Of a stretch of 64,000 bases of DNA, positions 25,328 through 34,014 are shown one piece after another. Position 1 is the first letter of the stretch. Every line of letters starts with the position of its first letter. The DNA lies in assembly GCF_018128905.1 (NCBI RefSeq), contig NZ_CP063808.1, positions 4,526,001 through 4,590,000 of the forward strand. Direction: 5' to 3'. Under the pieces are notes generated by a model that was given only the letters and a program-made list of their open reading frames with translations, ran no database searches and was not told the origin of the DNA. The translations under genes were made by a program, and so were the position numbers. This DNA is from Streptomyces sp. A2-16. Its GTDB lineage: Bacteria; Actinomycetota; Actinomycetes; Streptomycetales; Streptomycetaceae.

Positions 25328-26213
25328 CTGGCCCTAACAAAGCCTCTGGACGTGTCGGTGGGTGATCAGGCAGACGGCGAGGCCGAGGAAAGCTTCGTGG
25401 ATGTCGTCGCGCCGTTCCCAGCGGATGCGCAGGCGGCGGAAGCCGTGCAGCCAGGAGATGGTGCGCTCGACGACCCACCGGAACGTGCCCAGGCCGGTGC
25501 CGTGAGGCTGGCCCCGTTCGGCGATCGCGGGCCGGATGCCGCGTTCACGCAGGAGCCGGCGGTACTTGTCGTGGTCGTAGCCGCGGTCCGCGAAGAGCAT
25601 GTCGGGCCGCCTGCGTGGCCGGCCCACTACTCCCGCCACCGCCGGGATCTTGTCCAGCAGGGGCAGCAGTTGGGTGACGTCGTTGCGGTTTCCGCCGGTC
25701 AGCGACACGGCGAGCGGGATGCCCTGGCCGTCGGTGAGGACGTGGTGCTTGCTGCCCGGCCGTGCGCGGTCGACCGGGCTGGGTCCGCTTTTGGGCCCCT
25801 GCGTGCGGCCCGGACATGGGAGGAATCGATCACCGCCCGGGACCAGTCCAGCTGGTTCTTCGACCGCAGCCTGTTCAGCAGCAGCTGATGTAGCTGGTCC
25901 CACACGCCGGCCTCGTTCCAGGCCGCCAGGCGCCGCCAGCAGGTCATGCCCGAGCCGAAGCCCAGCTCCTGGGGCAGGTACTCCCACTGGATGCCGGTGT
26001 GCAGGACGAACAAGATGCCGCACAAGGCCTGCCGGTCGGGCACTCGCGGCCGTCCCTCGACCTGCTTGGGCGGTTGCTCGGGCAGCAACGGTTCGATGAG
26101 CGACCACAGTTCGTCCGACACGATCCACGGCCGCGACTGACGCTTCCCCATGTCCTCATCAACGAGCGATCAAGCCGACAGTCACATGATCAACTCGCTT
26201 TTGTTAGAGCCAG
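25328..26213 (-). mobile_element. IS5-family insertion sequence, copy 2
   Basis: This 886-bp copy in reverse orientation has ends CTGGCCCTAACAAAGCC and GCTTTTGTTAGAGCCAG and TTA duplications at 25325-25327 and 26214-26216. It differs from copy 1 by a few bases, including one in the transposase (PEQPPK instead of PEPPPK) and several just upstream of its start. Copies 1 and 2 are inverted relative to each other and bound a 10.8-kb segment. Confidence 0.92.
25334..26151 (-). CDS. IS5-family transposase by programmed -1 frameshift (copy 2)
   Basis: It has the same two-phase organisation as copy 1, with ATG at 26151, the CCCAAAA heptamer and the DDE residues intact. The single visible change in the protein is Pro to Gln near residue 26, so it is probably functional. 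Confidence 0.87.
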
Positions 26214-26274
26214 TTAGTGCGTGCTCACGAAGTGCCCCCGTTCCGAGGACATGGTCGGCTCGTGGAGTGAGCGG

Positions 26275-26883
26275 TCATGCGGCGCGGACATGTGGTGCCA
26301 GGGTGGCGTGGATCTGGTTGCGGATGTCGGCGAGCACGGCTTCGTCGCTGCGGTGCAGGCACACGGTGGCGGTGGTGCTGATGTGGATGATCGCGGTGAT
26401 CACCCGCGCCAGTGTTGCCGCGTCGGCGGCGCCGATGTCCTCGTTGCGGGTGAGCAGACTGGTGATGCCGTCTTCGAGGCGACCGGCAAGGGTCAGGCCC
26501 ACTTGCCGGTATGGCTCGGCCGGGTCGCCGAAGACGAGTTCGCGCACGTATGTGCGGCCGTTCTCGATGTGCTCCCTCACGCACTCCACCACGGGGCGGA
26601 TGAGAGCGATGACCGGCTCCAGCGCGCCCTGTCCGACGGCGGCGTTCGCGGCGGCGAGGCCGGAATCGACGGCGGCGGCGAACTTCTCGTTCTGCACCAT
26701 GATCAGCAACTCGGCCTTCGTGGACGCGTACAGGTAGAGCGTCCCGATTGCGACATCGGCCCGGCGGGCGACCTGCTGCGTCGTGACCCTGTCGACGCCG
26801 TGTTCGACGAACAGCTCGCGGGCTGCGGTCATGATGCGCTCGCGCTTGTCCTGTTTGGCCCTCTCGCGGCGCCCGATCGGCAT
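26275..26883 (-). CDS. TetR-family regulator of the quinone reductase/hydrolase operon
   Basis: The 202-residue protein begins MPIGRRERAKQDKRERIMTA and carries the helix-turn-helix TTQQVARRADVAIGTLYLYA followed by STKAELL. It is a clear paralogue of the TetR at 31899-32486 (MPLGRRERNKQEK...). ATG 26883 has GGGAAG seven bases upstream and matches the paralogue's start; upstream Met/TTG codons are less likely. It is divergent from the 27057-30771 operon, with paired GAGTNNACTC sites between them, so it most likely represses that operon and itself. Confidence 0.85.
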   Translation of the reverse strand: MPIGRRERAKQDKRERIMTAARELFVEHGVDRVTTQQVARRADVAIGTLYLYASTKAELLIMVQNEKFAAAVDSGLAAANAAVGQGALEPVIALIRPVVECVREHIENGRTYVRELVFGDPAEPYRQVGLTLAGRLEDGITSLLTRNEDIGAADAATLARVITAIIHISTTATVCLHRSDEAVLADIRNQIHATLAPHVRAA

Positions 26884-26909
26884 GTGATCACTTCCCATGG
26901 GGACCCCCC

Positions 26910-26949
26910 TTGACAATAATTCTGAGTGGACTCATAGTTGAGTGTACTC
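26910..26949. promoter_or_regulatory. promoter overlapped by paired TetR-type operators
   Basis: TTGACA (26910-26915), 17 bases, CATAGT (26933-26938) is a fair forward promoter for the operon at 27057. Two decamers, GAGTGGACTC (26924-26933) and GAGTGTACTC (26940-26949), cover it with centres 16 bp apart. Binding there would block the polymerase. Confidence 0.6.
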
Positions 26950-27056
26950 GGATCAGTGGTGTGGGGCGAGGTTGTGAGGTCCCCGGATGTCGCGCCGGGT
27001 TTGCCGATCCAGTCTCATACCTGGATAAATAGGACAAGAATTAGGAGCGGCGCCCC

Positions 27057-28052
27057 ATGAGAGCGTTCGTCGTCACCAAGTACAAGGAGCCGCTGCAGGA
27101 GGCGGAGGTCCCCGAGCCCACCGTGGGGGAGCACGACGTGCTTGTGCGAGTGGAGGCCGCCGGGCTGAACCCGCTGGATGAGAAGATCCGCGCCGGTGAG
27201 TTCAAGCAGGTCCTGCCCTACAAGCTGCCGCTGATCCTGGGCAACGACGTCGCGGGCACCGTCGTCCGCGTCGGGACGGCGGTTCGCGGCTTCAAGCCCG
27301 GAGACGAGGTCTACGCCCGGCCCCACCAGGACCGCATCGGCACGTTCGCCGAGCGCATCGCCGTAGCGGAGGGCGACCTGGCGCTCAAGCCCGCTTCCAT
27401 CAGCATGGAAGAGGCCGGCTCGCTGCCGCTGGCGGCGCTCACGGCGTGGCAGGCGCTGGTGGAGCGCGGGAGGGTGCGGCCCGGGCAGAAGGTTCTCATC
27501 CACGCCGGGGCCGGCGGGGTCGGTTCGATCGCGATCCAGCTCGCCGCACACCTCGGTGCGCACGTCGCCACGACCGCCGGCGCTTCCAACGCGGACTTCG
27601 TGCGCGCGCTCGGCGCGGACACGGTGATCGATTACCGCAGCCAGGACTTCGAGCAGCTCCTGACCGGCTACGACCTGGTGCTGGACAGCCTCGGTGGGGA
27701 GACTCTCGAGAAGTCCCTGCGGGTGCTCAAGCCCGGCGGCAAGGCCATCGGGATCGCCGGTCCCCCGGACCCCGCGTTCGCTCGCGAGGCCGGCCTGAAC
27801 CCGCTGCTGCGCCTCGCGGTCGCAGCCCTGAGCCGCAAGATCCGCAAGCAGGCCAAGAAGCTCGGCGTGACGTACGAGTTCCTGCTCATGCGCGCCAGCG
27901 GCGACCAGCTCCGCCAGATCACCACCCTCATCGACCAGGGCGCGGTGCGCCCGGTTGTGGGAAAGGTGTTCCCCTTCGACCAGACCCCGCACGCGCTGCG
28001 GTCCCTGTCCCAGGGCGGCATCCGCGGCAAGGCCGTCATCGGCAACAGCTGA
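27057..28052 (+). CDS. NADPH:quinone reductase-like zinc-independent MDR oxidoreductase
   Basis: The 331-residue medium-chain dehydrogenase has VRVEAAGLNPLDEKIRAGEF, the GNDVAGTVV substrate-domain block, and the cofactor motif IHAGAGGVGSIAIQLAAHL (AxxGVG type). It lacks the structural zinc cysteines, as quinone oxidoreductases do. It would transfer hydride from NADPH to quinones or enones. It is first of four same-strand genes (then hydrolase, EthD-like protein and crotonase-fold protein) with a TetR gene divergent. ATG 27057 follows TTAGGAG. Confidence 0.87.
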   Translation: MRAFVVTKYKEPLQEAEVPEPTVGEHDVLVRVEAAGLNPLDEKIRAGEFKQVLPYKLPLILGNDVAGTVVRVGTAVRGFKPGDEVYARPHQDRIGTFAERIAVAEGDLALKPASISMEEAGSLPLAALTAWQALVERGRVRPGQKVLIHAGAGGVGSIAIQLAAHLGAHVATTAGASNADFVRALGADTVIDYRSQDFEQLLTGYDLVLDSLGGETLEKSLRVLKPGGKAIGIAGPPDPAFAREAGLNPLLRLAVAALSRKIRKQAKKLGVTYEFLLMRASGDQLRQITTLIDQGAVRPVVGKVFPFDQTPHALRSLSQGGIRGKAVIGNS

Positions 28053-28118
28053 CCCGCCGCAACCGCGACGGGCGACACGAAACACACAGCGACACAGAAC
28101 ACGCAAGGAGAATCCGTC

Positions 28119-28985
28119 ATGAGCAGCACAGACACCCCGAACGAAGCCGTCATCACCTCCTACGCGAAGGCCCCGGCCCGCACCGTCAGGGCCGGCGGCG
28201 TCACCTACGCCTACCGCGAGCTGGGACCGAAGGGCGGCATCCCCGTCGTCTTCTTCGTCCACCTCGCCGCGACCCTGGACAACTGGGACCCCCGCATCAT
28301 CGATCCCATCGCGAAGGGCCGTCACGTCATCGCCTTCGACAACCGCGGTGTCGGGGCATCCACCGGTCAGGTGCCGGACAGTGTCGAGGCGATGGCCGAG
28401 GACGCCTACACCTTCATCAAGGCGCTCGGGTACGACAAGATCGACGTCTTCTCCTTCTCCCTCGGTGGCATGGTCGCTCAGGCCCTGGTGGTGAAGCACC
28501 CCGAGCTCGTCCGCAAGCTGGTCCTCACCGGCACCGGGCCCAAGGGCGGCAAGGACATGGACAAGGTTGCCAGAGTCACCTACTGGGACATCCTGCGCGC
28601 CACGTTGACCCGCTCGGACCCCAAGGAGTTCCTGTTCTTCAACCGCAATGCCACCGGCAAGCCCGCCGCACGCGCGTTCGTCAACCGGCTCAAGGAGCGC
28701 ACCGTCGACCGCGACGTGGACATCAAGACCAAGGCGTTCCAGACGCAGCTGAAGGCCATCAAGAAGTGGGGGCGCTCCGCCCCTGACGACCTGTCGTCGA
28801 TCACACAGCCCACCCTGATCGCCAACGGCGACAACGACCGCATGGTGCCGTCGATCCTGTCGGAGGACCTGCACCGGCGCATCAAGGGCAGCGAGCTGAT
28901 CATCTACCCCGACTCCGGGCACGGCGGCATCTTCCAGTACCACCAGGAGTTCGCCCCCGTAGCGGTCGAGTTCCTGGCTCGATGA
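28119..28985 (+). CDS. alpha/beta-fold hydrolase
   Basis: This is a 288-residue hydrolase with the nucleophile elbow VFSFSLGGMVAQAL, acid in ANGDNDRMVPS and base in YPDSGHGGIFQYH, a complete Ser-Asp-His triad. The cap region and FDNRGVGAST block fit the haloperoxidase/esterase-like group. AAGGAG precedes ATG 28119. Very similar proteins are encoded at 34015 and, as a relic, at 16342. Substrate unknown. It sits within the TetR-controlled operon. Confidence 0.85.
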   Translation: MSSTDTPNEAVITSYAKAPARTVRAGGVTYAYRELGPKGGIPVVFFVHLAATLDNWDPRIIDPIAKGRHVIAFDNRGVGASTGQVPDSVEAMAEDAYTFIKALGYDKIDVFSFSLGGMVAQALVVKHPELVRKLVLTGTGPKGGKDMDKVARVTYWDILRATLTRSDPKEFLFFNRNATGKPAARAFVNRLKERTVDRDVDIKTKAFQTQLKAIKKWGRSAPDDLSSITQPTLIANGDNDRMVPSILSEDLHRRIKGSELIIYPDSGHGGIFQYHQEFAPVAVEFLAR

Positions 28986-29013
28986 CCACCTGACCAGGAA
29001 AAAGGGCAACATC

Positions 29014-29820
29014 ATGAGCACGTCACCGGTCGCCGCGCCCCTGGAAGTGAAGAAGCCTCTCACCTCCTCGATCCTGCTGTGGGTGCGCACCGACCAGCCC
29101 CGCCAGACCGGCATGGACCACTGGAAGGGCCCGCACTCCGGGATCATCTCCGCCACCCCGGGCCTGGAGGAGTACCGGCAGATCCACCTCGCCGAGCACA
29201 ACACGGGCCTATGGCCGGCCATCGACGGGGTCCAGACCGCGATCCCCGCGGAACGGAAGATCGACGGCGTCGCGGAAGTCACCTTCCAATCGGCGCTTGC
29301 ACCCCTGAAAGGGCGCAAGCAGACGAAGCTCGCCTACGCCGACGAGATCAACGTGTTCCGCCGCACCCTGCTCTACACCGGCCCGCCGAACTCATCCCGC
29401 TGGTACGACCTCGCAGGCCCCGGACAGACGGTCGGAGCCCGCACCCTGATCTATCTGCGCCGCAGAGACGGGGTCGGCGCCGGCGCCTTCCGGAAGTTCG
29501 TCAACGAGCAGCTCGCCCCCGCGCTCGCCGGCACCGGAGTGCTGAAGGAACTGCGCACCCAGACCTTCCTGCCCTGGACGAAAAAACTCTGGGACACCCC
29601 CAGCGTCGCCCACGACAACCCCCACGACCAGCACTTCCACGCCTCGGTCAGCCTCGGGTTCACCGACACCGCGGCACGGGACGCCTTCTTCACCGGCAAC
29701 GCGATCGAGGACCTGTCCAACCGGCTGGCACCGCAGGTCTCCGCGATCCACGCCTACGACGTCGCCGCCGCCCTCACCTACGTCAAGAACGGCGACATCC
29801 TCCCGCACTACGAGGAGTGA
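29014..29820 (+). CDS. EthD-like dimeric alpha/beta-barrel protein (uncertain)
   Basis: The 268-residue protein seems built from two ferredoxin-like halves. The first has SSILLWVRTDQPRQTGMDHW and GIISATPGLEEYRQIHL; the second has ARTLIYLRRRDGVGAGAFRK and FHASVSLGFTDTAARDAFF. Repeated beta-alpha-beta halves with conserved W/H are typical of EthD/ABM-type proteins, often found beside hydrolases and oxidoreductases in degradation operons. I do not recognise a specific family. ATG 29014 starts 29 bases after the hydrolase stop. Confidence 0.65.
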   Translation: MSTSPVAAPLEVKKPLTSSILLWVRTDQPRQTGMDHWKGPHSGIISATPGLEEYRQIHLAEHNTGLWPAIDGVQTAIPAERKIDGVAEVTFQSALAPLKGRKQTKLAYADEINVFRRTLLYTGPPNSSRWYDLAGPGQTVGARTLIYLRRRDGVGAGAFRKFVNEQLAPALAGTGVLKELRTQTFLPWTKKLWDTPSVAHDNPHDQHFHASVSLGFTDTAARDAFFTGNAIEDLSNRLAPQVSAIHAYDVAAALTYVKNGDILPHYEE

Positions 29821-29937
29821 GCAGTGCAGGTGGGGCGGGACCGCCGGACCTGCTCGGCAAGTCCATCCGCCCCGGGCGTCCTTCCCCTCCTCGCGCCCCA
29901 ATCGCCGTCTGAACCCCTCACGCATCCGGAGCCAACC

Positions 29938-30771
29938 ATGAGCGAGCAGCAGAGCACCATCCACTACGAGCGCACCTCACCGCAGATCGCGAAGATCACC
30001 TTCGCCAACCCGCCCGTCAACCTCATCGTCGGCGAGACGGTCCTGCGCCTCATCGAGATCGTCACCGAACTGGCCACCGACCCGGACATCCAGGTCGTGC
30101 TGTTCGACAGCGCCACCCCCGACTTCTTCTACAACCACTTCGACCTGGCCGCCGCCGCCGACTTCCCGGCCTCCGAGGACCCGGACGCGGTGCCGGCATG
30201 GACGAATCTGGTCCTGGAACTCTCCAAAGCGCCGTACATCACGATCGCGGCCATCCGTGGACGCACCCGCGGGGGCGGGAACGAGCTCGCCCTCGCCCTC
30301 GATCTGCGCTACGCCAGTCGTGAGAAGGCGATCTTCGGACAGCCCGAGGTCGGTAGCGGACTGTTGCCCGGCGGTGGTGGCAGCGAACGCCTGCCCCGGG
30401 CCATCGGACGCGACCGCGCCCTGGAGGCCATCCTCACCAGCGACGACTACGACGCCGACACCGCCGAACGCTGGGGCTGGGTCACCCGCGCCCTGCCCGA
30501 CAGCGAACTCGACGCCTTCGTCGGCACCGTCGTCGCCCGGCTCGCCTCCTTCGACCGCACCTCACTCGCCTCGGCCAAGGCCCAGATCAACCGGGCGTCC
30601 CTGCCCCCGGACGCGGATCTGGTCGCCGCGTACGGTGAGTTCGCCCACTCCCTCACCCTCCCTGGTTTCCTCACCCGGGCCGCAGGCACGCAGGCCGTCG
30701 TCGAACAGGCCGGCATCGACTTCGAGTACCGGCTCGGGCACTACATCGGCATCGCCAACCAGCAACGCTGA
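29938..30771 (+). CDS. enoyl-CoA hydratase/isomerase-fold protein
   Basis: The 277-residue crotonase-fold protein has the oxyanion blocks DFFYNHFDLAAAADF and IRGRTRGGGNELALALDLRY, then FGQPEVGSGLLPGGGGSERL. The usual CAG(A/G)D is altered to FFYNHFD, and the catalytic glutamates are at GQPE and neighbouring positions, so it may not be a standard hydratase. ATG 29938 has GGAG upstream. It is the last gene before a strong terminator at 30783-30822. Confidence 0.82.
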   Translation: MSEQQSTIHYERTSPQIAKITFANPPVNLIVGETVLRLIEIVTELATDPDIQVVLFDSATPDFFYNHFDLAAAADFPASEDPDAVPAWTNLVLELSKAPYITIAAIRGRTRGGGNELALALDLRYASREKAIFGQPEVGSGLLPGGGGSERLPRAIGRDRALEAILTSDDYDADTAERWGWVTRALPDSELDAFVGTVVARLASFDRTSLASAKAQINRASLPPDADLVAAYGEFAHSLTLPGFLTRAAGTQAVVEQAGIDFEYRLGHYIGIANQQR

Positions 30772-30782
30772 CACGCATCGAA

Positions 30783-30822
30783 AACGAGGACGGACGCGGC
30801 CGATGCCGCGCCCGTCCTCGTT
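30783..30822 (+). terminator. strong hairpin terminator after the quinone reductase operon
   Basis: Arms 30783-30800 and 30805-30822 pair over 17 of 18 positions (AACGAGGACGG, then CGCGGC, with one mismatch) around a CGAT loop. It starts 12 bases after the stop of the crotonase-fold gene. Confidence 0.8.
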
Positions 30823-30976
30823 TGCCGGGGGGCCCACCTGATTTCCGACGTCTTCGGCACCGTGGTCGGATCGGGCTGCTGCCGGATCGACCGCCGATGT
30901 CATCCACCGCTCGACGGCCGCGACGGCGCACCGCTTTTGGACACCGGCCGTCCAACTGTTCGAACATGGATCACTG

Positions 30977-31007
30977 GGTCCCGACGTGAAGAGATCACGT
31001 CGGGACC
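30977..31007 (-). terminator. hairpin terminator after the SDR gene
   Basis: GGTCCCGACGTG (30977-30988) and its exact complement (30996-31007) enclose a 7-base loop, 12 bases beyond the stop of the minus-strand SDR gene. Confidence 0.7.
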
Positions 31008-31018
31008 GAAGATCAAGC

Positions 31019-31732
31019 TCAGGCGTCCGTGCTGTGCAGGTCCGGGTAAAGCGCCTCGACGGGGCCGCTCAGAGCCGCCTTGACCCCCTTGGTCAAGTCG
31101 TCGGCCAGGACCTCGTATTCTCCGGCCTCGACGGCGTCGTAGACCGCCGTCACCAGCTGCGTCGGCAGCATCTTGGGTCCGTCGGCGTGCGCGGCCATAC
31201 CGGTGTCGACGTAGCCCATGTGCACACCCGTCACGTGGACGCCCATGGGTGCGAACTCGATGCGCAGGGAGTTGGTGGCCGACCACAGTGCGGCCTTGGA
31301 CGCGCTGTAGGCGCCGCCGAAGGCATACCAGCTGGCAACGGAGTGCACGTCGATGAGGGCGGACCCCTTCTTGGCGGCGAGGATCGGTGCGAAGGCGCGG
31401 GCGAGGAAGACCGGTCCGAAGAAGTTGGTCTCCATGTTCGCCCGGATGTCCGCCTCGCTGACGTCCAGCAGGCTCGCACTCGGCGGGGTGGCGCCCGCGT
31501 TGTTGACGAGCACGGTGACATCCGCCGCGGCGGCCACGGCCGCGTGGATCGACGTGCGGTCGGTGACGTCAAGGGGCAGGGGGACGATGCGTTCGTCGTC
31601 CCAGGCGCGGGGGGTGCGGGCGGTGGCGTAGACCTTGGCGGCGCCGCGTGCGAGGGCGTCGTGGACGAAGTGGGTGCCGATACCGCCATTGGCGCCGGTG
31701 ACGAGGACGACTGCTCCATCGAGGGAGGGCAT
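31019..31732 (-). CDS. short-chain dehydrogenase/reductase
   Basis: The 237-residue classical SDR shows the cofactor motif VTGANGGIG, the structural LVNNAGAT, and the catalytic YSASKAA preceded by VHSVASWYAFG. It is probably an NAD(P)(H)-dependent alcohol/ketone oxidoreductase. ATG 31732 follows AAGGAA. It is divergent from a TetR gene with paired operator-like decamers between the starts, so it is the probable target of that regulator. Confidence 0.87.
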   Translation of the reverse strand: MPSLDGAVVLVTGANGGIGTHFVHDALARGAAKVYATARTPRAWDDERIVPLPLDVTDRTSIHAAVAAAADVTVLVNNAGATPPSASLLDVSEADIRANMETNFFGPVFLARAFAPILAAKKGSALIDVHSVASWYAFGGAYSASKAALWSATNSLRIEFAPMGVHVTGVHMGYVDTGMAAHADGPKMLPTQLVTAVYDAVEAGEYEVLADDLTKGVKAALSGPVEALYPDLHSTDA

Positions 31733-31846
31733 TGGTTCCTTCTTTCCCAGGGGGATGTGAAGTACGTGGCTGCGCATGGAGGGGCAACGACACGTCGCCC
31801 CGCGATGGGAGAATGAGCGGAGCCACATTCGAGCCCACATGGTAGT

Positions 31847-31872
31847 GAGTACAATCATAACTGATTACAGTC
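31847..31872. promoter_or_regulatory. paired TetR operator decamers between SDR and TetR genes
   Basis: GAGTACAATC (31847-31856) and GATTACAGTC (31863-31872) have centres 16 bp apart, the same geometry as the GAGTNNACTC pair at 26924-26949 beside the paralogous regulator. Confidence 0.5.
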
Positions 31873-31898
31873 AGAATCTATTCCTGGAGGACACCGCC

Positions 31899-32486
31899 AT
31901 GCCTCTCGGACGGCGCGAGCGGAACAAGCAGGAGAAACTCGACCGCATTGTCGCTGCCGCCAGTGAACTGTTCGCCGAACACGGCGTCGACGAGGTCACG
32001 ACCCAGCAGATCGCGGACAAGGCCGACATCGGCACCGGGACGCTGTTCCTTTATGCCAAGACCAAGGGCGAGCTCCTCCTCCTTGTCCAGAACGCCAAGT
32101 ACGTCGAAGCACTTGAGCGGGGCCGGGCGGACGCCGATACCGTCCCCGGCGTGCTGGACGCGGTGCTGGCGATCGTCCGGCCGATCGTCGAGTGCAATCG
32201 CGTTCAGGTCGACAACGGACGCACCTACCTGCGAGAGATGGTCTTCGGCGACCCCGAGGAGCCCCGGCACGGCGCGGCACTGGCCATCGTCGCGCAGACC
32301 GAGGAGGCCGTCGCCGCCGTGCTGCGCCGGGACGAGCGGGTCACGGAGGGCGACGCCGCGACGTTGGCACACATCGTGTCCGCCGTGATGTTCCTCAGCA
32401 TGGCGGTGGGCGTGAACATCGCCTTGAGCGTCGAGGAGATCGTGCAGGACATCCGGGGGCAGGTCGAGGTCCTGCTGCCTCGCTGA
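31899..32486 (+). CDS. TetR-family regulator
   Basis: The 195-residue protein begins MPLGRRERNKQEKLDRIVAA and has the helix-turn-helix TTQQIADKADIGTGTLFLYA. It is closely similar to the 26275-26883 regulator. ATG 31899 has CTGGAGG nine bases upstream; the longer open frame from 31776 is not needed. It is divergent from the SDR gene. Autoregulation through the decamers at 31847-31872 is likely. The ligand is unknown, but the paralogues share a ligand-domain pattern (RPIVEC....NGRTY.RE.VFGDP). Confidence 0.86.
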   Translation: MPLGRRERNKQEKLDRIVAAASELFAEHGVDEVTTQQIADKADIGTGTLFLYAKTKGELLLLVQNAKYVEALERGRADADTVPGVLDAVLAIVRPIVECNRVQVDNGRTYLREMVFGDPEEPRHGAALAIVAQTEEAVAAVLRRDERVTEGDAATLAHIVSAVMFLSMAVGVNIALSVEEIVQDIRGQVEVLLPR

Positions 32487-32625
32487 AACGCGGCCCGGCC
32501 TCAGGCCCAGGTGACCATCCGGGTAGTCCTTGGCTGCGGCATGGCCCGAATCCCCAATGGCAGGTCATCCGGCCGTTGCCGCCCATACCGGCATGACTGG
32601 ACGGGTGGGGCGGCCGGCCGGATGG

Positions 32626-32935
32626 CTACCGCCAACTGCGTGTTGTCGATTCCAGGATCTCCTCCGACAGTTCCGTGCCCGCCGTGGCGCGGGCGAGCAG
32701 GATCGCGCCGACCAGGATGGCCACCATGGGAAGGCCGTCGTCGGCCTCGGTGGACATCCACGCGGCAGATTCCTGGACTCGGCGGCGTAGGTTTCGCGTA
32801 CCTCCGCGGCTGTGGGCTCGCGAGCCATGGCCCCTGCGATTCCGGCGGTGGGGCAACCGGTGCCGGGCTGGCCACGGTGCTCGGCCTGCAGGGAGAAGCC
32901 GACGAGAGTGCCGCGTGCCGTGGCGTGATCGCCGT
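32626..32935 (-). pseudogene. TetR-family C-terminal remnant
   Basis: EHRGQPGTGCPTAGIAGAMA in one phase and ESAAWMSTEADDGLPMVAIL, LARATAGTELSEEILE in the next give the ligand domain end of a TetR protein (GTGCP...LSEEIL). No DNA-binding domain is left and the frame is shifted. Confidence 0.6.
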
Positions 32936-33009
32936 GGGCCCGATATGCGGCCGCCTGAAGTAGATCGTCCTGCGGTGGCGGGCGTTGCTCGCCGGGAAGA
33001 TCGCCGGGA

Positions 33010-33190
33010 TCGTCTGGCGGTGCTGCGCTGTGACCAGCGGCCCGGCGATATGGTCGGCGGGAACGGGGTGCGCCGCTCCATCGTGAGCCGGTGGGTGCGC
33101 GAGGTCGTGCGCCTGCTGGCCGCCCGCGCCCCGCGCCTGGACCGCGCGTTGCAGAAGATCGCCCGAAAGGGCGGCGGGGTGGTCCTGCCG
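33010..33190 (+). pseudogene. DDE_Tnp_4-type transposase N-terminal remnant
   Basis: AVLRCDQRPGDMVGGNGVRR, SIVSRWVREVVRLLAARAPR and LDRALQKIARKGGGVVL resemble the helix-turn-helix start of IS5-type transposases (AVLRHDQ......STVRRWV.EV..LLA.RAPRLDRAL..IA..GG.VVL). The catalytic part is absent. Confidence 0.5.
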
Positions 33191-33268
33191 GTGTTCGTAC
33201 TGAGGCGACTGGGAGCCGGCGTCGTGCTGCTCGTGGTGCTGAGCTGGGCTTGCGTCGGTCGGCTGCGG

Positions 33269-33877
33269 TCAGGTTTTTGGACTCCTTGCCGCCGGCCGGT
33301 CGCTGTTGCCCTGTGCCAGTGACGCGAGAATCTCCTTGCGGCAGACATCGAGGATTTCGTCCGCCAGCGGAGAACCGTCCGGGCATGCCCGCGACAACAT
33401 GATCGCGCCGACCGAATGGGCGAGCATGTCGATCACCATCATGCGGGCCGCGCGCTGGTCCGCATCCCCCGGCGTATCGCTTGGGGACTGAAGGACCGTC
33501 AGCAGGTTCTCGATCCCGGCTGCGAACTCTGTTTTGATGTCGGCCGGCTGACGCGCGGCGTCGCCGCCGAGGGCCGCGATGGTGCAGCCGTCGCTGCGCC
33601 CGTCGCGATGCTCCCGCGAGACGTAGCGCTCGACGAACTCGGCGGGGTCCAGGCCTTCTGTCCGTGCCACGGTCTGCGACAGCCCGCTTGCGGACGCCTC
33701 GGCCATCAGGTCGGCCTTGGAGCGGAAGTGCTTGTAGAACCCGCCATGGGTGAACCCGGCGGCTGCCATCAGTTCTGCCACGCCGACGCCGTCATAGCCG
33801 CGCTCCCGGAACAGCCTGGAGGCTGTCGCGACGATGTGGGCACGGTTCTGCTCTGCCTGTGCCTTGGTGACCCGCAT
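33269..33877 (-). CDS. TetR-family regulator
   Basis: The 202-residue protein begins MRVTKAQAEQNRAHIVATAS with the helix-turn-helix GVAELMAAAGFTHGGFYKHF. The ligand domain carries DGCTIAALGGDAAR, similar to the 16618-17190 regulator. ATG 33877 is chosen because the extension to 33931 runs into the operator region. It is divergent from the alpha/beta hydrolase at 34015. Two palindromes lie between them (33933-33948 and 33968-33981), so it probably represses both genes. Confidence 0.85.
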   Translation of the reverse strand: MRVTKAQAEQNRAHIVATASRLFRERGYDGVGVAELMAAAGFTHGGFYKHFRSKADLMAEASASGLSQTVARTEGLDPAEFVERYVSREHRDGRSDGCTIAALGGDAARQPADIKTEFAAGIENLLTVLQSPSDTPGDADQRAARMMVIDMLAHSVGAIMLSRACPDGSPLADEILDVCRKEILASLAQGNSDRPAARSPKT

Positions 33878-33932
33878 GTCCAGCCGTCCCTTCGTCGGTC
33901 GACGCTCGACGCTCGACGGTCCACCATACATA

Positions 33933-33948
33933 GATGTCGATCGACATC
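33933..33948. promoter_or_regulatory. 16-bp palindromic operator, TetR side
   Basis: GATGTCGATCGACATC is a perfect palindrome 56 bp upstream of the minus-strand TetR start, a likely autoregulatory site. Confidence 0.6.
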
Positions 33949-33955
33949 AAAGAGA

Positions 33956-33985
33956 TTGACTTTTAAGATTACGATCGTCATTCTA
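33956..33985 (+). promoter_or_regulatory. promoter with embedded operator for the hydrolase gene
   Basis: TTGACT (33956-33961), 18 bases, ATTCTA (33980-33985) could be the hydrolase promoter. Its spacer holds ATTACGATCGTCAT (33968-33981), nearly identical to the palindrome upstream of the alkene reductase gene at 19788. Confidence 0.5.
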
Positions 33986-34014
33986 ATGCTCACCCCTCCA
34001 GAAAGGCTCAGGCC

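Noticed and set aside
13686-26213. A composite transposon bounded by IS5 copies 1 and 2
   Set aside because: Each copy has its own TTA duplication and interrupts a local sequence, so they inserted independently.
27015-29318. A 767-codon minus-strand frame across the quinone reductase and hydrolase genes
   Set aside because: Antisense shadow of three recognised genes.
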